Source: JALOLG01 sp963722415 (GTDB taxonomy: Bacteria; Actinomycetota; Acidimicrobiia; Acidimicrobiales; Ilumatobacteraceae). From it: a stretch of 64,000 nucleotides of DNA. The DNA lies in contig CAVRNI010000002.1 in assembly GCA_963722415.1 (NCBI GenBank), positions 209,665 to 273,664 on the forward strand, given 5' to 3'. Below the pieces are notes generated by a model that worked only from the letters and a program-made list of their open reading frames with translations, did not search any database and was not told the DNA's origin. A program made the position numbers and the translations under genes. The stretch's first letter is position 1; each line of letters begins with the position of its first letter. Shown in pieces: positions 30,988 through 40,710 of this stretch.

Positions 30988-31028
30988 CGAGCGACCCTAC
31001 CGGTGCTCGATCGACGTGCCCGAACCGC

Positions 31029-32093
31029 CTACGCGAGCGCTGCTTCGATGACTCCGAGACCAGCGGGCGACCGGGTGGGGACCAGGCGATCCATCCTGAA
31101 GCCAGTGTGTTCCAGCAACGCCTCGAACTCGGCCTGCGTGCGCTCTCGGGCAGCGAAGAGCAGCAGCATGTGGAGGTCCATGCGGATCGCGGCCGGACGA
31201 TCGCGGGCGCGTTCGGGCAGGATCGCCTCGACGATGAGGAGCCGGCTCGTCGGCCGCATCGCCTCGCGGCACGTCACCAAGATGCGCTCGGCGTCGGCGT
31301 CGTTCCAGTCGTGGAGGACGCGGGACAGCAGGTACGCGTCGGCGCCGGGCGGCACGGCGGTGAAGAAGTCCGCGGCGAGGCACTCGGTCCGATCCGCAAG
31401 ACCCGCTGCTTCCAAGTACGCCCGTGCCTCCGGTATCGCCGCCGGGCGATCGATCAGCACGCCCGAACTACCGGCCGCGGCACCGAGGATCCTCGCGAGG
31501 AGCACGCCGCGACCACCGCCGATATCGACGAAGGTGCGGATGTTCGAGACGTCGTACGCCGCCACGACGTCGTCGGCCTCCTGCTCCGCCCGGCCGGCCA
31601 TCGACCCCTGGAACGCGGCCTCGTGTTCTCGATTTCGTGAGAGGTGTTCGAAGAACTCTTCTCCGTACACGCGCTCGAACGGCGCCCCGCCCGAGCGCAC
31701 TGCGTCGAGCAGTCCGGCGGCCGACCGGTAGTACAGCTCACCGCGGACGATGGCGGCACCCCGCAACACGCCGAGGTATTCCCCCACGGGTGTGAGCGCG
31801 AACCGCCCGTCGTCGGTCTCCGCCAGTACGTCCTCCGCCGCAAGTCCTCGCAGCACACGCGTGAGCGCGGCGGGATCGGCGCCGACCGCCGCCGCGATCG
31901 CGGGGCCGCTCTGCGGACCATCGGCCAGGACGTCGGCGACGCCGAGCGCGGCGGCGACGTACAGGAGTTGTGTCGTGACGAAGCCGTCGAGCAAATGAGC
32001 GAGCTGCCACGCCCCGCCCTCGAGCGACGCGGGTGCGGTATCGCTGGAGACGGGTTCGGCTCCGGCGGTCTGGTGGGAACGGGTGGCGGACAT
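31029..32093 (-). CDS. O-methyltransferase of the plant-type/hydroxyneurosporene family
   Basis: About 354 aa. An N-terminal winged-helix dimerisation region (GVADVLADGPQSGPAIAAAV; LTRVLRGLAAEDVL) precedes the SAM domain: VDIGGGRGVLLARIL, then LLSRVLHDWND, whose His is the usual catalytic base. It methylates a hydroxyl of a small aromatic or polyketide-like substrate; identity unknown. Divergent from a TetR/glycosyltransferase pair. ATG at 32093; intact. Confidence 0.85.
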   Translation of the reverse strand: MSATRSHQTAGAEPVSSDTAPASLEGGAWQLAHLLDGFVTTQLLYVAAALGVADVLADGPQSGPAIAAAVGADPAALTRVLRGLAAEDVLAETDDGRFALTPVGEYLGVLRGAAIVRGELYYRSAAGLLDAVRSGGAPFERVYGEEFFEHLSRNREHEAAFQGSMAGRAEQEADDVVAAYDVSNIRTFVDIGGGRGVLLARILGAAAGSSGVLIDRPAAIPEARAYLEAAGLADRTECLAADFFTAVPPGADAYLLSRVLHDWNDADAERILVTCREAMRPTSRLLIVEAILPERARDRPAAIRMDLHMLLLFAARERTQAEFEALLEHTGFRMDRLVPTRSPAGLGVIEAALA

Positions 32094-32221
32094 TGTTCGA
32101 CCTCCTTCGCAGCGCTTGCACGGGCGGGTGACCGCGTCGAAGGTACTCGCGGCCGGACCGGGAGGAGCCCGAGATTCGTCCGGCGACGGCGCGCCGCGCG
32201 GAGATTTGGCTTGACCGTCAC

Positions 32222-32237
32222 TCAACATTATGGTTGA
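32222..32237. promoter_or_regulatory. candidate TetR operator
   Basis: Inverted repeat TCAAC, six bases (ATTATG), then GTTGA, inside the divergent promoter between the O-methyltransferase and TetR genes. A second TTGAC lies at 32211. The position is typical for an autoregulating TetR protein; binding is inferred. Confidence 0.45.
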
Positions 32238-32272
32238 CTGCCACTCCAGTGAAAGTGACGCGGACGTACACG

Positions 32273-32839
32273 ATGGACGCACGGGCCGACGCGGTCGCCT
32301 CGACGAGGTCGCGCATCTGCGACGCCGCTCGCGCTCTGTTCCTGGACAAGGCCATCGAGGACGTCACGTTGGCGTCGATCGCGGCGGCGGCCGGCGTGTC
32401 GCACCAAACGGTGTTGAACCACTTCGAGTCGAAGGAGGGCGTCATCGTCGCCGTCGCCGAGATGTTCCGCGAGGAGACGGTCGACAATCGCGACGCGACG
32501 CCGGGTGACGTGGCCGGCGCCGTGAGAGCGCTCGTCGGCGACTACGAGCAGATGGGCGACGCCAACGTCCGGTGGATCGCATCCTCCGAGCGGATGAGCA
32601 CCCTCGCGGTTCTGCTCGACGACGCGAGGCGTGGCCATCAGGAGTGGATCGTCAGGATGTTCGGAGCCTCGCTGCCGACGTCCCAGGCCGCTCGTCGCCA
32701 CGCCATCCACGCGCTGCACGCCGCGACGGATGTCTACGTGTGGAAGCTCCTGCGCCGTGACTTGCACCTCAGCCGAGGTGAGACCGAACGAACCATGGTC
32801 GACCTGGTGGTCGGCATCCTGAAAGGAATCACTCCGTGA
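32273..32839 (+). CDS. TetR-family transcriptional regulator
   Basis: About 188 aa. N-terminal HTH: RSRICDAARALFLDKAIEDV and AAAAGVSHQTVLNHFESKEG. The C-terminal ligand domain is unremarkable. Start uncertain: ATG 32273, or an upstream GTG at 32249. Its stop overlaps the GTG of the glycosyltransferase gene (GTGA), so they are co-expressed. Confidence 0.85.
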   Translation: MDARADAVASTRSRICDAARALFLDKAIEDVTLASIAAAAGVSHQTVLNHFESKEGVIVAVAEMFREETVDNRDATPGDVAGAVRALVGDYEQMGDANVRWIASSERMSTLAVLLDDARRGHQEWIVRMFGASLPTSQAARRHAIHALHAATDVYVWKLLRRDLHLSRGETERTMVDLVVGILKGITP

Positions 32840-34075
32840 ACGTCCCAACCCAAGGCCCGCGCCGTTATCTGTTCGCTCTCGTCGACGGGGGAGGCACCGT
32901 GCCTCCCGAGCTCGGCACAGCCCGCCGGCTCGTCGAACGCGGCCACCATGTCACGGTCCTCGCCGAGGATTCGATGCTCGCGGATGTCCGATCGACGGGG
33001 GCGACGTTCCGCCCATGGGTCGAGGCGCCGAACCGGGCGAGCCGCCATCCCGACGATGACCCGTACCGCGACTGGGAGTGCAAGAGCCCGTTCGCTCTGT
33101 TCGCCCGGCTGCGTGAGCGCCAGTTCGTCGGGCCCGCGCCGGGCTACGCCGCAGACGTCACGGCGGCCATCGCCGACGTCCGGCCCGACCTCGTCGTCTG
33201 CTCGTTCTTCGCGGTCGGGGCGATGGCCGCGGCCGAGGCCGCCGGGGTGGACTTCGACGTCCTGTTCCCGAACGCCTACCTGCTGCCCGCTCCGGGTGTT
33301 CCACCGGTCGGGCTCGGGCTGGCGCCGGCGAAGAGTGCGTTCGGCCGCGCGAGGGACCGCCTCATCACGTCGCTCACCATGCGGGAGTGGGACAAGGGCG
33401 TGCCGGGCCTCAACGACCTGCGGACGTCACTCGGACTGGATCCGATCCGATCGTTCTTCGATCAAATCCATCGGGCTCGTCGCGAGCTGGTGCTCACGTC
33501 GCCCGACTTCGACTTTCCCGGCGATCTGCCTCCCAACGTCCGCTACGTGGGCGCCATCCTCGACGATCCCGAGTGGGCGAGCGCCGTGAAGTGGACACCG
33601 CCCGCTGAGGATCGGCCGCTCGTGCTCGTCGCTCTCTCATCCACGTTTCAGGACCACGCCGCCTGCCTGCAGCGCATCGTCGACGCCATGGCCACGCTGC
33701 CGGTGCACGCAATCGTCACGACCGGTCCCGCGATCGACCCCAGCACGATCACCGCGTCCGCCAACGTCACAGTCGTCGCGGCCGCGCCGCACTCGCAGAT
33801 CCTGCCGTCGCGCGTCAGCTGTCGTCACCCACGGCGGGCACGGCACCATCGTGCGGGCCCTGGCTGCCGGCGTACCGATGGTCGTGCTCCCCCACGGACG
33901 CGACCAGGCGGACAACGCACGGCGTGTCACCTCGCGCGGTGCTGGCATCGCCCTCCGACGGACCGCCAAGCCGGCAAGGATCGCGACCGCAGTCGAGCGG
34001 CTCCTCGACACCCCCGCCTACCGCGCGGCCGCCGAACGTCTCGGTGAGGCGATCCGCCGAGACGCTGTCGAGTGA
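32836..34075 (+). CDS. MGT-family glycosyltransferase (GT1), one indel
   Basis: About 413 aa. GT-B fold: N-terminal acceptor half (LGTARRLVERGHHVTVLAED), a mid region with VLVALSSTFQ, and a C-terminal donor site. The last part (THGGHGTIVRALAAGVPMVV and PHGRDQADNARRV) follows a shift near 33818 and is the PSPG-like nucleotide-sugar site. Such enzymes glycosylate macrolides, flavonoids or other small lipophilic molecules. Coupled to TetR. Confidence 0.85.
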
Positions 34076-34127
34076 CGCCCTCATCCGCGAGCTCGAGGCG
34101 GTCACCGTACCGTGGGCGGACCGTCGG

Positions 34128-34645
34128 TCAGAGCCTGTCGAAGGGGGCCGCGTACCGGAACGTTCCCGTCACGGCGGCGGACCAAGCGCTCAGCGGGCGG
34201 GCCTGGAAGTGGTCGCCCCACGCTGAGTCGGTCGGGGTGATGCCGAGCGTACGGGCGGGAACGAAGCCGAACCGTGGGTAGTAGTCGAGGTGGCCGAGGA
34301 GGACCACGACCGCGTAACCCAGGGCGTCGGCGGCGCCGAGCACGGCGTGCATGAGGGCTGTGCCGACGCCGGTGCGTTGGTGGTCGGGGAGCACTGCGAG
34401 CGGGCCGAGGCCGAGCGCCGTCCCGCCGTCAACGGAACCGATCGTGCAGACGACGTGGCCGACGACGGTGCCGGATTCGTCCTCGGCCACGAGTGACAGG
34501 GCGGGAACCCAGCCAACGTCGTCACGGAGGTCTCGAACCAGTTGGGCCTCGACCGGCTCGGCGCCCGATTCCGGTTCGGCGAACGCGGCCCGGAGGATCG
34601 CGTCGACGACCTCGAGTCGGTGACGGACTCGCGGCGAATCAGCAT
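34128..34645 (-). CDS. GNAT N-acetyltransferase (YhbS-like), one indel
   Basis: About 172 aa. MLIRRESVTDS at the start, then a shift near 34615, then EVVDAILRAAFAEPES, acetyl-CoA motif A (LAVLPDHQRTGVGTALM), and VLLGHLDYYPRFGFVPA, which is typical of the YhbS group. Acceptor unknown. Convergent with the glycosyltransferase gene. Confidence 0.8.
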
Positions 34646-34738
34646 CGGACCAGCCTCCCGCGACGTCAGCGGACGGCCAAACGCGATTCACCAGGTGAAC
34701 AGCTCGGTCTCCCGGCTCGTCGGCGACACGATGTCCGA

Positions 34739-35281
34739 TCAGGACACGACGAACGTCGCGACCATGCCCTGCGCGTAGTCGCTGCCTTGTGGGCCCTCGA
34801 CGTTCGAGAAGATGACGTAGTTCCCGGCGGGGAGATCGAACGTGCCTTTGCAGATGGTGTTGCCGGCGAACTCCATCACCCGGAATGTCTGGTTGGGCAG
34901 GGCGTCGATGTCGACGAAGCCGTCGACGACGGGCAGGTCGTCGATCGAGTCGGCCTGCGTGATCACGTCCTCGTGGGGGTCCGATCCGAAGTTCTTCAAC
35001 ACGAGGCGGCTGACGCCGGCCGGCACGGGCGCGGGCACGGTGACGGTGTACTCGAGGAGGTCGATCTGGATGTTGTTCGCCGCCCGCTTGGTGGTGGCGC
35101 CGCGGGTGGTGCAGCCGGTGCCGACCGCCGACACCGATGCTCCACCCCCCGGCGGAGGCGGCCCGATGATCACGACGCTGCCTGCTTCCCGCGTCTTCGC
35201 GCCGTCGTCGTCGGCGCACGCCGAGACCAGGATCAGTGGTCCGACCAGCCCGAATGCGAGGATGGCGGTGGCGACCTTCAC
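34739..35281 (-). CDS. cupredoxin-like lipoprotein
   Basis: About 180 aa. A lipoprotein signal (VATAILAFGLVGPLILVSAC), a Gly/Pro linker, then a beta-rich domain: IDLLEYTVTVPAPVPAGV, FGSDPHEDVI, FRVMEFAGNTICKGTFDLP, GNYVIFSNVEGPQGSDYAQG and MVATFVV. The fold resembles cupredoxins; a His (DPHED), a Cys (ICKG) and Met residues are present, but a complete copper site is not certain. Divergent from the iron-type binding protein across a palindrome, so it may serve metal handling. Confidence 0.65.
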   Translation of the reverse strand: MKVATAILAFGLVGPLILVSACADDDGAKTREAGSVVIIGPPPPGGGASVSAVGTGCTTRGATTKRAANNIQIDLLEYTVTVPAPVPAGVSRLVLKNFGSDPHEDVITQADSIDDLPVVDGFVDIDALPNQTFRVMEFAGNTICKGTFDLPAGNYVIFSNVEGPQGSDYAQGMVATFVVS

Positions 35282-35337
35282 GGCGATCTCATGACATCGA
35301 TTCGGGACGACCCATTCGGCCACCCTGACCTAGCCCA

Positions 35338-35356
35338 CCTTACGCAATGCATAAGG
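35338..35356. promoter_or_regulatory. 19-bp 9-1-9 near-perfect palindrome in a divergent promoter
   Basis: CCTTACGCA, A, TGCATAAGG: eight of nine positions pair. The 9-1-9 geometry is that of Fur and DtxR/IdeR operators, although the half-site is not a canonical one. It lies 42 bp before the binding-protein GTG and 57 bp before the lipoprotein GTG. Confidence 0.55.
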
Positions 35357-35397
35357 CACGGTGAACAGTTCGGCGCCTCCGATGCTACTTTTGCCGC

Positions 35398-36420
35398 GTG
35401 CGAACTCCCGCCCGAGTCCCCACGCTGATCGCACTGGTCGTCACCGCGGTGCTTGCGGGATGCGGTTCTGACGACGATGCGGCCGGCGGCGGAACGGTCA
35501 CGATCTACTCGGGCCGGACCCAGAACCTGATCGAGCCGATCCTCGATCGCTTCGCCGAGGAGACCGGGATCTCGGTCGAGGTGCGGTACGGCGACACCGC
35601 GGATCTGGCGCTGCTGATCGGCGAGGAGGGCGAGCAGTCGCCGGCCGACGTGTTCCTGTCCCAGTCGCCCGGCGCCGTCGGGTATCTCGACGGGCAGGGC
35701 TTGCTCGGCACACTGCCCGACGATGTGCTCGACCTCGTCGCCGAAGGATTCCACGCGAGCGACGGCAACTGGGTGGGATTCTCGGGACGCAAGCGGGTTC
35801 TCGTGTACAACCCCGACGTCACCGACGAAGCCGAGCTCCCCGACACGGTGCTCGACCTCGTCGAGCCGGAGTGGAAGGGCCGCCTCGGGGTCGCGCCCTC
35901 GAACGCTTCGTTCCAGGACTTCGTGACGGCGATGCGCTTCAAGCTCGGTGACGAGGCGACCAAGGAATGGCTGCAGGGAATTGCCGACAACGACGCGTTC
36001 ACATTCCCGAACAACGCCGCGATCGTGGCGGCCGTCGGCCGCGGCGAGATCGAGGTCGGCCTCGTCAACCACTATTACGTGTACCAGGCGCTCGCTCAGG
36101 ACCCGGAGTTCGCAGGCGTCAACTACAACTTCCCGGTCGACGACGTCGGCAGCCTCGTGATCGTCACGGGTGCCTCGATGCTCGAGAGCACCGACAACCC
36201 CGACCAGTCGGTCGAGCTGATCCGCTTCCTGCTGCAAGAGGAAGCACAGCGATACTTCTCGGATCAGACGTTCGAGTACCCCCTCGCGGCCGGGGTCGAA
36301 CCGGCCTCGGTCCTGCCGGAGGTCGAACTGGCCGGATCGTCCGACATCGAGCTCGATCAACTCGGTGACGATCTGCAGTCGACGCGAGCGATGATCAGTG
36401 ACGCCGGCCTTGCAGGCTGA
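35398..36420 (+). CDS. iron(III)-type ABC transporter substrate-binding lipoprotein
   Basis: 340 aa. Lipobox (VVTAVLAGC), then a FbpA/FutA-like periplasmic-binding fold: VTIYSGRTQNLIEPILDRF, DVFLSQSPGAVGYLDGQG, FSGRKRVLVYNPD, FPNNAAIVAAVGRGEIEVGL and NHYYVYQA. The tandem Tyr residues are typical ferric ligands in this family. No permease or ATPase gene follows, so partners are elsewhere. GTG start; intact. Confidence 0.88.
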   Translation: MRTPARVPTLIALVVTAVLAGCGSDDDAAGGGTVTIYSGRTQNLIEPILDRFAEETGISVEVRYGDTADLALLIGEEGEQSPADVFLSQSPGAVGYLDGQGLLGTLPDDVLDLVAEGFHASDGNWVGFSGRKRVLVYNPDVTDEAELPDTVLDLVEPEWKGRLGVAPSNASFQDFVTAMRFKLGDEATKEWLQGIADNDAFTFPNNAAIVAAVGRGEIEVGLVNHYYVYQALAQDPEFAGVNYNFPVDDVGSLVIVTGASMLESTDNPDQSVELIRFLLQEEAQRYFSDQTFEYPLAAGVEPASVLPEVELAGSSDIELDQLGDDLQSTRAMISDAGLAG

Positions 36421-37713
36421 TCGTGCTGTTGTCATCGACGATGAAGGAGCTCCGGTCGTCCGGCCGACCGTGTCGGTCGACGCCACCGGGGTGACACGAT
36501 GGTTGTTGGCGCTCGGAGCACTCGTCGCGGGATGGACGATGATCGGCGTTGCGTCGCACGCGACGTATGGGGCACGCGTCACTGCTGATGAGCCGCAGTA
36601 CCTCCTGAGCGCGATCAGCCTCGGCAACGACGGCGACCTGGACATCTCCGACGAGCTCGCCGAGGAGGCCTACCGTCCGTTCCACACGGTCGACATCGAC
36701 CCGCAGACGTACCCGCTCGACGACTCCGGACGGCAGGTCAGCCCGCACGATCCGCTGTTGCCGGCGTTGCTGGCGATACCGGTCCGGACCGGCGGATGGG
36801 TCGCGGCGAAGGCGACCCTCGCGGTCTTCGCTGCCGCGTTGGCGATGCTCACGGCGTGGACCGCGGTGCGGCGCTTCGGAGTCAGACCGCACGTTGCCTG
36901 TCCGATCGTGGCCGTGTTCGCCTGCACCGCACCGCTCGCCACCTACGCGACGCAGGTGTACCCGGAGATCCCCGCCGCCCTCGCCGTGGTCGTCGCCGTC
37001 GCGGCGCTGTGCGGATCACTCGACAGACGCGGCCTCGCTGCATGCGCCGTCGCCATCGTGGTGCTTCCGTGGCTGTCGATCAAGTACGCGCCCGTCGCCG
37101 CGACCCTTGCGTTGCTCGCGCTGCTGGCGCGTTCGCAATCGACGCCCGGAGGCTGTCGCGGTCAGCGTCGCGCTCGCAGTCGCGGCCGGCCTGTATGTCG
37201 TCGTGCACTCGGTGATCTTCGGGAGCTGGACCGCCTACGCGACGGGTGATTACTTCGCCGAGACCGGTCAGTTCTCGGTGGTCGGGACCGCACCGAACTA
37301 CCTCGGCCGATCGCGTCGCCTCGTCGGCCTGATCGTCGACCGTGACTTCGGCATCGGAGCCTGGATGATCGGCTGGCTCGCCCTGCCGATCGCGCTCGGA
37401 TCGCTGCTCCGACGCCGCCCCGGCGGATGGGCGGTGCTCGTGATGGCACTCGCCGCCGGATGGCCCACGGCGACGTTCCTCGCGTCGACGATGCACGGCT
37501 GGTGGTGGCCGGGCCGCCAGCTCGTCGCCGTGTTTGCCACTGGCCGTCATCGTCATCGCCGTCGCCGCCGACCGCTCCGTGCTGCTCTTCCGGTCGTTCG
37601 CGATCGCTGCGGTCATCGGGCTCGGGACGTGGTTGTGGACGACGATCGAAGCGATCACCCGTCGCCACGTACTCGTCGTCGACTTCGCCCAGACCTCGAA
37701 TCCGTGGATGCGC
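36398..37713 (+). CDS. polytopic membrane protein, GT39/PMT-like, frameshifted and 3'-truncated
   Basis: Multi-helix protein with an acidic first loop (VTADEPQYLLSAISLGNDGD), reminiscent of the catalytic Asp/Glu loop of GT-C glycosyltransferases. Hydrophobic segments continue across two shifts, near 37140 (VAVSVALAVAAGLYVVVHSV in the new frame) and 37530 (LAVIVIAVAADRSVLLF). Recognisable coding ends at VDFAQTSNPWMR at 37713, where antisense of the next gene begins; there is no natural stop. Overlaps the binding-protein end by 23 bp. Substrate unknown. Confidence 0.65.
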
Positions 37714-37719
37714 GGTCGA

Positions 37720-38572
37720 CCACGTCGGTGGGGCGCGCTCACCATGTCGACGAGATTGGCGCTCGGAATGGTGGAGATCACGGTGCGGGTGACGATCGAT
37801 CGGCCGTCCCGCAGGCGGAGCTGCGCGCACTCGTCGTCGACTTCGATCGAGTCGACCTGCGTGGCGGTCAGGAGCGCACCGCCTCGATGTACGAAGTCAT
37901 CGGCGAGCGTTGTGCAGATCGCCCCGAAGCCACCCGGCGGGTACCAGAAGCCGGGAGCACTGTGCCTCCGGACCGCGTTGCGCACGATGGCGGACGCGGA
38001 GCGCACCCCGACGTGTCGCGCGGAACAGCTCCCCGGACAATCGGTCACCATCCAAGCCCCACAACTTCCTCGCGTATGGCCCATAGAACGCGCCGGCGAT
38101 GGTCGGTCCGAGATTGACGCGGACCAACTCGATGAACGATGCGGTGCCATCCACGGGACGCGTACCGAACCGTCGGCGAACCGGGGCAACCGCGATGTCG
38201 CGGAGCACCCTCACCGCGAACGACGGGCGGGCGTTTCGGAGCAGGTCGAGGAAACGAAGCGGAAAGGCCAACCACCGTCCGCCCAACCGGATCCGACCAT
38301 TGCGCGGCCGCCACTGCAGGTCGAGGTTGAGCCCGTCACGTAGGTCACCGAGGAGATCGGCGCGAATGGACGGGTGCAAGCGATGACTCCCCAGATCGAC
38401 CGACTGTCCTTCGACGACGATCGAACCGGCCAGACCACCGACGCGCTCGGCGCGATCGACGACGACGACCGAAAAGCCACGCCGCGCCGCGTACCACGCC
38501 GCGCTCGAGACCCGCCGGTCCCGCTCCGAGTACGACGATGTCGCAGTGGTCAGCGGACGGGAGCGTCTCGCT
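37720..38572 (-). pseudogene. FAD-dependent oxidoreductase (amine oxidase/phytoene desaturase-like), 3'-truncated
   Basis: The N-terminal FAD motif DIVVLGAGPAGLE, then a shifted region, RLHPSIRADLLGDL, RPSFAVRVLRDIAVAPVRRR and GPYARKLWGLDGDRLSGEL; after another shift comes PGGFGAICTTLADDFVHRGG and VISTIPSANLVDMV. Then homology stops at ~37720 and the strand becomes antisense of the convergent membrane protein. About 280 aa remain against ~430-500 expected. No clear start codon: coding begins around the VOC gene stop. Confidence 0.65.
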
Positions 38573-38968
38573 CAGGACGTGGCCAGGTCGTAGGCGGTGG
38601 GGTGCGTGGGTTGATACAGCATGATCGGAGTCAGCCCCCGGCAGGTCGAGCATGGTGGTGAGCCCGAACCCCTGGTCGGTGATCGGCGAACTGAACGTGG
38701 CGCCCTTGTCCTCGAGTTCGGCCCGCGTCGCCACCACGTCGTCACACATGATCGAGATCTCGTGGTGCCGCGGTTGGTCGTATGTCTTGCCCTCCCACAC
38801 GCTGTGCGTCGGGTGCACTCCCATCTCGCTGGGGCCGGTGGCGAAGATCAGCCAGCCCGGCTCGGACTCGGGATGCTCGACAGACGGCCATCCGAGCACA
38901 TCACGCAGGAACGCCCTCGTCGCAGGAGGATCGTCGGAGTAGATCAGGGTGTGAATCGACGTGATCAT
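38572..38968 (-). CDS. VOC-superfamily (glyoxalase-like) protein, one indel
   Basis: About 131 aa. Starts MITSIHTLIYSDDPPATRAF, with PGWLIFATGPSEMGVHPTH and QPRHHEISIMCDDV, the paired beta-alpha-beta units with metal-ligand His/Glu positions. A shift near 38627 restores the end (IMLYQPTHPTAYDLATS). Substrate unknown. Confidence 0.78.
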
Positions 38969-39003
38969 GCGCGAAGCGTACGTTCGCTCGGCAACGTGCC
39001 GAT

Positions 39004-39400
39004 TCACGGCGAAGGGAACGAGTGATGCTCGTGCGTCACGATCCAGCGGCCGGTCTCTTTGCGCAGACCGATCGAGAGTCGGAGCCGTCGGTCTGGATCC
39101 TTCGCGAAGTCGTCGCTGGTACCGCAACGAAGGAGGGCGTGACACGAACGCGACATCGTCGCCGGCGGTGACGTCGAGGTCGACGATCTCGAACACCGCG
39201 CCTTGGCGCTGCCATTCGAAGAACGGTGGCCAGGTCGCGCGGTACGCGTCGATACCTCGGACGCCGTTGTCGGGCGGAGGGACATCGAACATCACGATGT
39301 CGGTCGAGTGATCCGCCAGCACGGTGTCGAGATCGCCGTCATGCGCCGCCTTTGCCCAACGTTGGATGAGGGTGCGGATTTGGGATTCGTCGTCGGTCAT
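39004..39400 (-). CDS. SnoaL/NTF2-like protein, one indel
   Basis: About 131 aa, a small alpha+beta barrel family. DLDTVLADHSTDIVMFDVPP and ATWPPFFEWQRQGAVFEI lie in one frame; after a shift near 39140, RCGTSDDFAKDPDRRLRL and WIVTHEHHSFPSP follow. It is a clear paralogue of the protein at 46649-47053. Likely function: ketosteroid-isomerase-like or unknown. Confidence 0.8.
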
Positions 39401-39522
39401 GGGTGCCTCCCTGCCGCGCCGGACGCCCGGCGTCGTCGATGCGTCGTTGTATAGACGTTCGCAGCCGCCCGAACTCATCGGCAGGCCCCCCGGGGTTGCG
39501 TGGCGGGCTCATCCTCGCCAGC

Positions 39523-40278
39523 ATGAGCGTGATGCCCGATCCGTCCGGCTACCGCGAACGCACGTCGGCCGTCGCCGGCGTCACCGTGTGGACGCGTGTC
39601 GCCGACGGTTCGTCCTCGTGGATCCTGCCCGACGGTTGCATCGATGTCCTGTGGGACGGGCGTGAGCTCACGGTTGCCGGGCCCGACACGACCGCCCATC
39701 GCGCGAGTGCACCGTCCGGCACGTCGTACGCGGCTTTGCGATTCGCCACTGGTGTCGCACCGATCGTCCTGGGTGTCGCCGCCGATGGTCTTCGCGACCA
39801 GCGGCCGCGCCTCGCCGACGTGATCGGGGCGGATGACACCGACCGCCTCGCCGAGACGCTGCTCGCAACCGACCACCCCTCGATTGAGCTCGAGCGTTGG
39901 GCAGGGCGACGGCTGGTGCACGCAGGCGGGCGGGACCGCACCATGTGCCGCGTCGCGGCACTGATCGGCGATGGACGAAGCGTGGCGGAGGTCGCCGCCC
40001 AGGTGGGCTTCAGTGAGCGCCAGCTCAACCGTCGCTCGCTCGCCTCGTTCGGCTATGGGCCGAAGATGCTGGCGCGCGTGCTGCGCCTTCAGCGGGCGCT
40101 GGGCCTGGCCCGCGATGGGATGTCACTGGTTCAGGCCTCCCTCGCCGCCGGCTACGGCGACCAGGCCCACTTCGCCCACGAGGTGCGCGCCCTCACTGGG
40201 CAGTCGGCGACTCAGCTCGTCGGCAGGGCGGCGAACAGGTCGACGCCGTTGCCGTCCGGGTCGCGCAACGTCGCGTAG
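39523..40278 (+). CDS. AraC-family transcriptional regulator
   Basis: About 251 aa. The N-terminal DUF6597-like sensing part (SSWILPDGCIDVLWDGREL) precedes the C-terminal AraC HTH pair: GRSVAEVAAQVGFSERQLNR and LVQASLAAGYGDQAHFAHEV. ATG at 39523 (39532 is also possible). Its last ~22 codons overlap the convergent VOC gene, so the true stop may be earlier. Divergent from the SnoaL gene. Confidence 0.83.
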   Translation: MSVMPDPSGYRERTSAVAGVTVWTRVADGSSSWILPDGCIDVLWDGRELTVAGPDTTAHRASAPSGTSYAALRFATGVAPIVLGVAADGLRDQRPRLADVIGADDTDRLAETLLATDHPSIELERWAGRRLVHAGGRDRTMCRVAALIGDGRSVAEVAAQVGFSERQLNRRSLASFGYGPKMLARVLRLQRALGLARDGMSLVQASLAAGYGDQAHFAHEVRALTGQSATQLVGRAANRSTPLPSGSRNVA

Positions 40279-40613
40279 CGCTGCCCCCAGAACGCGTCCC
40301 ACGGTTCGAGGTGGCCGTCGAACCCGGCGGCGGTCACTGCCGCATAGGTGGCGTCGACCTCGGCGGGATCAGCGCACTCGAAGGCCAGCGCGGTGCGCGG
40401 TGAGCCGGCGGTCGAGGGGGTCCATTCCGGATCGAACGACTTGATCGTCGATTCGGGGTCGAACAGGATCCGGAACCCGCCGGGCAACGCCACCTCGACG
40501 TGCGGCGCGCTGTCCGCGTCGGCGGGGATGTCGAGGCCGATGGTTCGGTAGAAGGAAAGGGTTCGGGGCAGGTCGGACGCGACCAACCCGATGGCTGAAG
40601 GAACGGCAGTCAT
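40212..40613 (-). CDS. VOC-superfamily protein
   Basis: 133 aa. AIGLVASDLPRTLSFYRTIG at the start and RYATLRDPDGNGVDLFAALP at the end, the classic glyoxalase/bleomycin-resistance-like layout. Intact. Function unknown; sits 3' to the AraC gene, overlapping it. Confidence 0.85.
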   Translation of the reverse strand: MTAVPSAIGLVASDLPRTLSFYRTIGLDIPADADSAPHVEVALPGGFRILFDPESTIKSFDPEWTPSTAGSPRTALAFECADPAEVDATYAAVTAAGFDGHLEPWDAFWGQRYATLRDPDGNGVDLFAALPTS

Positions 40614-40710
40614 GTCTTCACCGTACGGAGCCCGTCGCCCGACGTCTTGTCGGAATCGGACATGTCGCCGTCGAGCGGAGGGCCCGGTGCGCAGTGCGTA
40701 GCGTGGTCAC

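Noticed and set aside
37080..38189. 369-aa minus-strand frame as a complete oxidoreductase
   Set aside because: Only its first part matches the FAD enzyme; from ~37720 down it is antisense of the membrane protein.
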